NCBI GenBank assembly: GCA_020632575.1
Contig: JACKFH010000080.1
Coordinates: forward strand, 1 to 9,459
Length of the DNA: 9,459 bases
Origin: Candidatus Omnitrophota bacterium
GTDB lineage: Bacteria > Hinthialibacterota > Hinthialibacteria > OLB16
Direction of reading: 5' to 3'
Below are positions 6,556 through 9,459 of this stretch, piece by piece (within the stretch, counting starts at the first letter, position 1; the number at the start of each line of letters is the position of its first letter). The translations under genes and the position numbers were made by a program. Below the pieces are notes generated by a model. That model did not search any database. It was not told where the DNA came from and saw only the letters and a list, made by a program, of their open reading frames with translations.

Positions 6556-7370
6556 CACACTCGCTCCCACACTACATTGTGTCCATCAACAACTGGGCCA
6601 TCGATGCAGGAACGAATGAAATCCCCCTCGGTGGACTCATAGACACAGGCCAGGCAGGCGCCGAGACCGCACCCCATTTGCACTTCCAAGGAGGCAAAGA
6701 AAGGTATCTCTTTTTGTATGGCAAGTCGGGCGGTTTTCGCCATCATGACCCATGGACCACAGGTGAAAATTTTTGTATAGGACCTCTCCTCCAGGAGGCG
6801 GGAGGCAATGTCGGTGCAAAATCCCTGATACCCCACTGAGCCATCATCGGAGGAGAGATGAATGTGGACAGGTCCCCTTTCCCCCATAAAGGGTTCAACA
6901 CCTTGGACTTCATTTTCAGATCGAACGCCAAAACAGAAGTCGACGCGCGCCCCCGCATCGGCTTCATGACAACAAGCGATTAATGGGGCGACGCCTACAC
7001 CGCCACCGACCATAAGTACGGAATCGTCTTTCCCAATTTTCGGGAAGGTCGTTCCGAGGGGTCCGAGCGTGTCGACCTCATCGCCAGGTTGGAGGTGATG
7101 GAGGATGCGGCTACCAGCGCCAACTTCTCGTATGAGGATCGCTGCGGTCCCATCGTTGTAGGATTGAATGCTGAATGGTCGGCGCAAGAGCGGGTGCTCA
7201 TCCGGGGCCACTTTCAAGTGAAGGAACATCCCCGGTTCGGGATCGAAATCATTCGGGAAACCCGAAAGGTATAGAATGAAAAGGTCATCGGTCAGTGTGT
7301 TCACCGACTCGACCCGGGTCTTAAAGACCCGGGCGTTTTTCTGACAGTGTCGGTGTTCGGTTGCGATCAA
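6555..7370 (-). CDS. pyrK: Dihydroorotate dehydrogenase B, FAD/2Fe-2S electron-transfer subunit
   Basis: A PyrK-type flavoprotein of 271 residues that takes electrons from PyrD and passes them to NAD+ through FAD and a [2Fe-2S] cluster. Visible: FAD-binding RRPFSIQSY around 63-71, GPLGTTF at 103-109, the nucleotide-binding VLMVGGGVGVAPLIA near 118-131, FTCGPWVMM near 202-210, and the cluster motif C234-x4-C239-x2-C242-x12-C255 (MGCGLGACLAC ... SC). The frame stays open further upstream to 7472, but that part runs antisense-free through the end of the neighbouring dehydrogenase gene and has no PyrK character. I therefore choose TTG at 7370, which overlaps the upstream stop as TTGA and has GAGGTGG 7 nt before it (7378-7384). 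The rare TTG start and the overlap imply translational coupling to the upstream gene. Codons 13-20 form a perfect palindrome, described separately. The downstream pyrD overlaps by one base. Confidence 0.94.
   Translation of the reverse strand: MIATEHRHCQKNARVFKTRVESVNTLTDDLFILYLSGFPNDFDPEPGMFLHLKVAPDEHPLLRRPFSIQSYNDGTAAILIREVGAGSRILHHLQPGDEVDTLGPLGTTFPKIGKDDSVLMVGGGVGVAPLIACCHEADAGARVDFCFGVRSENEVQGVEPFMGERGPVHIHLSSDDGSVGYQGFCTDIASRLLEERSYTKIFTCGPWVMMAKTARLAIQKEIPFFASLEVQMGCGLGACLACVYESTEGDFIRSCIDGPVVDGHNVVWERV
7313..7340 (+). terminator. Intrinsic-terminator-like hairpin inside pyrK, readable on the + strand (antisense)
   Basis: A perfect palindrome of 10-bp arms, CCCGGGTCTT (7313-7322) and AAGACCCGGG (7324-7333), separated by one A. 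As RNA it would fold as an 8-bp GC-rich stem with a UUAAA loop. On the + strand it is followed by CG and five T residues (7336-7340), the form of a Rho-independent terminator. On the - strand the same bases are codons 13-20 of pyrK (ARVFKTRV) and no T-run follows. It would therefore stop antisense transcription running into the dehydrogenase/pyrK junction, or act as a hairpin close to the pyrK start in the sense mRNA. The structure is certain; function is not shown. Confidence 0.45.
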
Positions 7371-8692
7371 GCGAGGACCACCTCGGCCTTCACAGTCTTG
7401 ATTTTGGCCATTGAATTGCGCGTGTCCACCACCAGTTTCGCATGTTTGGCAACCAGGTCGTAATCGACACAATCGTGATCGGTCAGGATGAGAACCAAAT
7501 CGTTTGATTTCAAGATCTGGGGTGTAAGCGGCTTCGAAGAGAGTCCCAATTTTCCCTTACGAACATCGGGGTATTTCTTCACATAGGGATCATGATAAGA
7601 GACCTTCGCGCCCCATTCCTGGAGTTCCCAAATGATCTCGAGGGCCGGCGACTCGCGAACATCGTCGACGTTCTTCTTGTACGCCACTCCCAGGACGAGA
7701 ATTTTTGCTCCCGCCATCGCTTTCTTCTGACGATTCAGCGCGGACACGGTTTTGTGAACGACATAATCGGGCATCGAGGTGTTCACCTCTCCGGCCAATT
7801 CGATAAACCGCGTGTTGTAGCCGTACTGCCTCGCCTTCCAGGTCAGATAGAACGGGTCGATGGGGATGCAGTGTCCGCCGAGGCCCGGCCCTGGGAAGAA
7901 GGGTTTGAATCCGAACGGCTTGGTGCTGGCGGCTTTGATCACTTCCCAGATGTTGATGCCCATGGCGTCGGTCACCACTTTCAGTTCGTTGACCAGCGCG
8001 ATGTTGACCGAGCGATAAATGTTCTCCAGGAGTTTGGACATCTCCGCCACGCCGGGGCTTGAGACCGGAACAATTTCGTCAAAGACGCGCCCATAAAAAC
8101 CCTTGGCAAGTTGGAGGCAGTGCTTGGTTTGACCTCCGATCACTTTCGGAATCTTTTTGGCGGTAAAATCGGGGTTGTTCGGGTCCTCCCGCTCCGGAGA
8201 ATAAGCCAGGAAAAAGTCCTGACCCACTTTCAGACCCGTGCGTTCGAGGATCGGCAAGACGAGCTCTTCAGTGGTGCCTGGGTAGGTGGTGCTTTCGAGG
8301 ATGATGAGCTGACCGGGCCGGAGGTATTCGGCGATCACGATCGCCGTTTGCTCGACATACTGAAGGTCGGGCTCACGGTTCTCATTGAGCGGGGTCGGAA
8401 CACAGATGCTGATGGTGTCCGCCTCGGCGAGCCGTTTGAATTCGGTGGTGGCCTCGAAACCGCCCTTGACCATCTTTTTCACCGACTGGTTGGGGATGTA
8501 GTTAATATAACTCTGCCCCTTGTTTAGCTTGGTTGTTTTGTTGGAGTCGAGGTCGTAACCCATGGATCGGAAACCCGACTCGGTGAAAAGCATGGCCAAA
8601 GGCAAACCGACGTATCCCAGACCGACAACACCCGCGACCAAGGTGCGGTCCTCCAATTTTTGCAGGAACTCTTTTTTGGCGTTGCTAGCCAC
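7367..8692 (-). CDS. wbpA: UDP-N-acetyl-D-glucosamine 6-dehydrogenase, WbpA-like
   Basis: A 441-residue nucleotide-sugar dehydrogenase. The family oxidises the C6 alcohol of a UDP-sugar to a carboxylate in two NAD-dependent steps, giving uronic acid precursors for O-antigen, capsule or other surface polysaccharide. Visible: the Rossmann motif GVVGLGYVGLPLA at 21-33, CVPTPLNENREPDL at 97-110, LESTTYPGTTEELVLP at 132-147, YSPEREDPNNPDF at 164-176, Lys220 in EMSKLLENIYRSVNIALVNEL, the catalytic Cys275 in GPGLGGHCIPIDPFYLTWKA, and the C-terminal VLGVAYKKNVDDVRESP. The long stretches shared with Pseudomonas WbpA, as I recall it, favour UDP-GlcNAc over UDP-glucose or UDP-ManNAc as substrate. The start is GTG at 8692, set by AAGGAGG at 8701-8707 with 8-nt spacing. 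The 3' end overlaps pyrK. No glycosyltransferases or other wbp genes lie in the window, so the sugar product is inferred. Confidence 0.92.
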   Translation of the reverse strand: MASNAKKEFLQKLEDRTLVAGVVGLGYVGLPLAMLFTESGFRSMGYDLDSNKTTKLNKGQSYINYIPNQSVKKMVKGGFEATTEFKRLAEADTISICVPTPLNENREPDLQYVEQTAIVIAEYLRPGQLIILESTTYPGTTEELVLPILERTGLKVGQDFFLAYSPEREDPNNPDFTAKKIPKVIGGQTKHCLQLAKGFYGRVFDEIVPVSSPGVAEMSKLLENIYRSVNIALVNELKVVTDAMGINIWEVIKAASTKPFGFKPFFPGPGLGGHCIPIDPFYLTWKARQYGYNTRFIELAGEVNTSMPDYVVHKTVSALNRQKKAMAGAKILVLGVAYKKNVDDVRESPALEIIWELQEWGAKVSYHDPYVKKYPDVRKGKLGLSSKPLTPQILKSNDLVLILTDHDCVDYDLVAKHAKLVVDTRNSMAKIKTVKAEVVLA

Positions 8693-8700
8693 TCAATTAT

Positions 8701-8707
8701 CCTCCTT
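8701..8707 (-). promoter_or_regulatory. Strong Shine-Dalgarno for the nucleotide-sugar dehydrogenase
   Basis: On the - strand AAGGAGG stands 8 nt ahead of the GTG at 8692. This decides the non-ATG start and is the best ribosome-binding site in the window, suggesting high initiation at the head of the coupled wbpA-pyrK-pyrD unit. Confidence 0.8.
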
Positions 8708-8791
8708 CGACCATTGGTCGAGAACTGATTTGACGGAAACCCATCGATGATGGATTGAATCCTATATCTCATGGTCGGCTTGACTGGTCGA
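8707..8791. promoter_or_regulatory. Candidate operator: 15-bp palindrome plus two further TGGTCG half-sites
   Basis: Between the hydrolase stop and the dehydrogenase start lies a perfect palindrome, TCGACCA-T-TGGTCGA (8707-8721), whose edge base is also the first base of the Shine-Dalgarno. The half-site TGGTCGA recurs exactly at 8785-8791 and as TGGTCGG at 8772-8778. Four related half-sites in about 105 nt could bind a dimeric regulator controlling the wbpA-pyrKD unit. I found no convincing -35/-10 pair, and the hexamer also occurs at times in coding sequence, so this is tentative. Confidence 0.3.
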
Positions 8792-8796
8792 TTCTT

Positions 8797-9459
8797 TTAA
8801 TCTTTCAACCTGAGTTTAAGCCAATCGAGAGTCACCCGGATCGCCTCATCGAGATCCTCGGTTGTGCCGGCAAAGGGATGCTCGGCGCCAAAGGTGTGCG
8901 TTCCGCCTGGGACAATCTGAAGTTTTCGAAGGCCGCGTGGAGAATGATCATGCAGAAGCGACCCTTCCATGAAGGGAACGGTTTCGTCCTCATCGCCATG
9001 GACAACCAGCAGAGGAATCTTCAAATCCGAGCAAGCGTTCAGGATATCGTATTTATCCCGAAACTGTTCCAAGTCCTCCAGGATGGAAACATCCATGGGC
9101 ATTTGCTGTCCGGTTCGAAGGTTGGGGATCTCGATTTTCCCCTCCTTTTTCCATGCTTCCATGATTTCGTTCGAATAGCGGTGGACCGTTGAGATGCCAG
9201 CCCAGGTCACCAAAGTCTTCACATTCGGATGCTTTGAACCCACGAGAACACCCGCGGCGGCGCCCCTCGAGTGGGCAATGACGGCCACCCAACTGGAATC
9301 CAGACGATTGCCGCCCGGTAAATTGGGTATCGCATCCAAAACCGCCTTGAGGTCTTCCATCTCCTTGGAAAAGGTGTTCTTTTCAAATAGATCCAAACGG
9401 TCGAAATCCTGGGAATCCCCCTCCACGCCATTGTGGGAGAAATTGAACCGTATCGCCGC
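8797..9459 (-). CDS. Alpha/beta-hydrolase (C-terminal 220 residues; start lies beyond the window)
   Basis: The frame is open to the last base of the window. The GTG at 9426 is internal, since the codons before it give AAIRFNFSHNGVEGD, the strand and oxyanion-side loop that follow the first half of an alpha/beta-hydrolase fold. The nucleophile elbow is AHSRGAA (Ser at visible residue 64), the acid lies in HGDEDETVPF (Asp 158) and the histidine in GGTHTFG (His 188), so the triad is complete. Between them is a lid-like segment rich in charged residues (TVHRYSNEIMEAWKKEGKIE). The shape resembles small serine hydrolases of the S9/dienelactone-hydrolase-like group (esterase or peptidase); the substrate is unknown. 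Any signal peptide would be in the missing part. The gene reads toward the nucleotide-sugar dehydrogenase, with a 104-nt gap that contains a palindrome and repeated half-sites, so the two may or may not share a transcript. Confidence 0.88.
   Translation of the reverse strand, partial: AAIRFNFSHNGVEGDSQDFDRLDLFEKNTFSKEMEDLKAVLDAIPNLPGGNRLDSSWVAVIAHSRGAAAGVLVGSKHPNVKTLVTWAGISTVHRYSNEIMEAWKKEGKIEIPNLRTGQQMPMDVSILEDLEQFRDKYDILNACSDLKIPLLVVHGDEDETVPFMEGSLLHDHSPRGLRKLQIVPGGTHTFGAEHPFAGTTEDLDEAIRVTLDWLKLRLKD

Noticed and set aside
7371..7472. Longer PyrK from the upstream end of its open frame
   Set aside because: The extra 34 codons lie inside the dehydrogenase coding sequence in another frame and lack PyrK character; the coupled TTG at 7370 gives the normal family length.
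7592..8527. Two + strand open frames (7592-8062 and 8111-8527) opposite the nucleotide-sugar dehydrogenase
   Set aside because: Both mirror conserved coding sequence of the WbpA-like gene and have no recognisable domains.

Overview
The window holds eight protein genes and no tRNA, rRNA, CRISPR array or insertion sequence that I can see. It is moderately GC-rich and densely coded. The longest non-coding gap is about 145-165 nt. The giant protein at the left edge mixes LamG, fibronectin-like, methyltransferase-like and PQQ-type propeller segments. That mixture, next to a sugar-binding protein, points to the Planctomycetota/PVC group or a nearby uncultured lineage with the same type of proteome (for example Hydrogenedentota or Latescibacterota). 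This is an inference from protein style and cannot be settled here.

Layout: two genes lie on the + strand at the left. The 3' part of the multidomain PQQ-propeller protein (1-2154) is followed 26 nt later by an exported sugar-binding protein of the RhaS/LsrB type (2181-3146). They converge, across 38 nt, on six genes on the - strand. Read in their own direction these are: an alpha/beta hydrolase cut by the right edge (8797-9459), a WbpA-like UDP-N-acetylglucosamine 6-dehydrogenase (7367-8692), pyrK (6555-7370), pyrD (5611-6555), an iron-type alcohol dehydrogenase (4281-5447) and a signal peptidase I-like membrane protein (3185-4162).

How the genes fit together: the nucleotide-sugar dehydrogenase, pyrK and pyrD overlap at their stop/start codons (TTGA, then TGATG) and are very likely one translationally coupled unit. 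PyrK and PyrD form the NAD-dependent dihydroorotate dehydrogenase that leads to UMP. The dehydrogenase beside them consumes a UDP-sugar, so the unit joins uridine nucleotide supply to production of an acidic surface sugar. The alcohol dehydrogenase and signal peptidase-like genes follow in the same direction but are separated by gaps.

Most notable observations: the signal peptidase homologue has alanine where the catalytic serine should be, keeps the general-base lysine, and carries an N-terminal DUF2628-like segment. A 114-nt inverted repeat overlaps the pyrD stop codon. A textbook-looking intrinsic terminator, readable only on the + strand, lies inside the first codons of pyrK. A cluster of TGGTCG half-sites, including a 15-bp palindrome touching the Shine-Dalgarno, precedes the nucleotide-sugar dehydrogenase. 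The left-edge protein has a striking domain mosaic. I see no defence, mobile or biosynthetic system that would count as wholly new.
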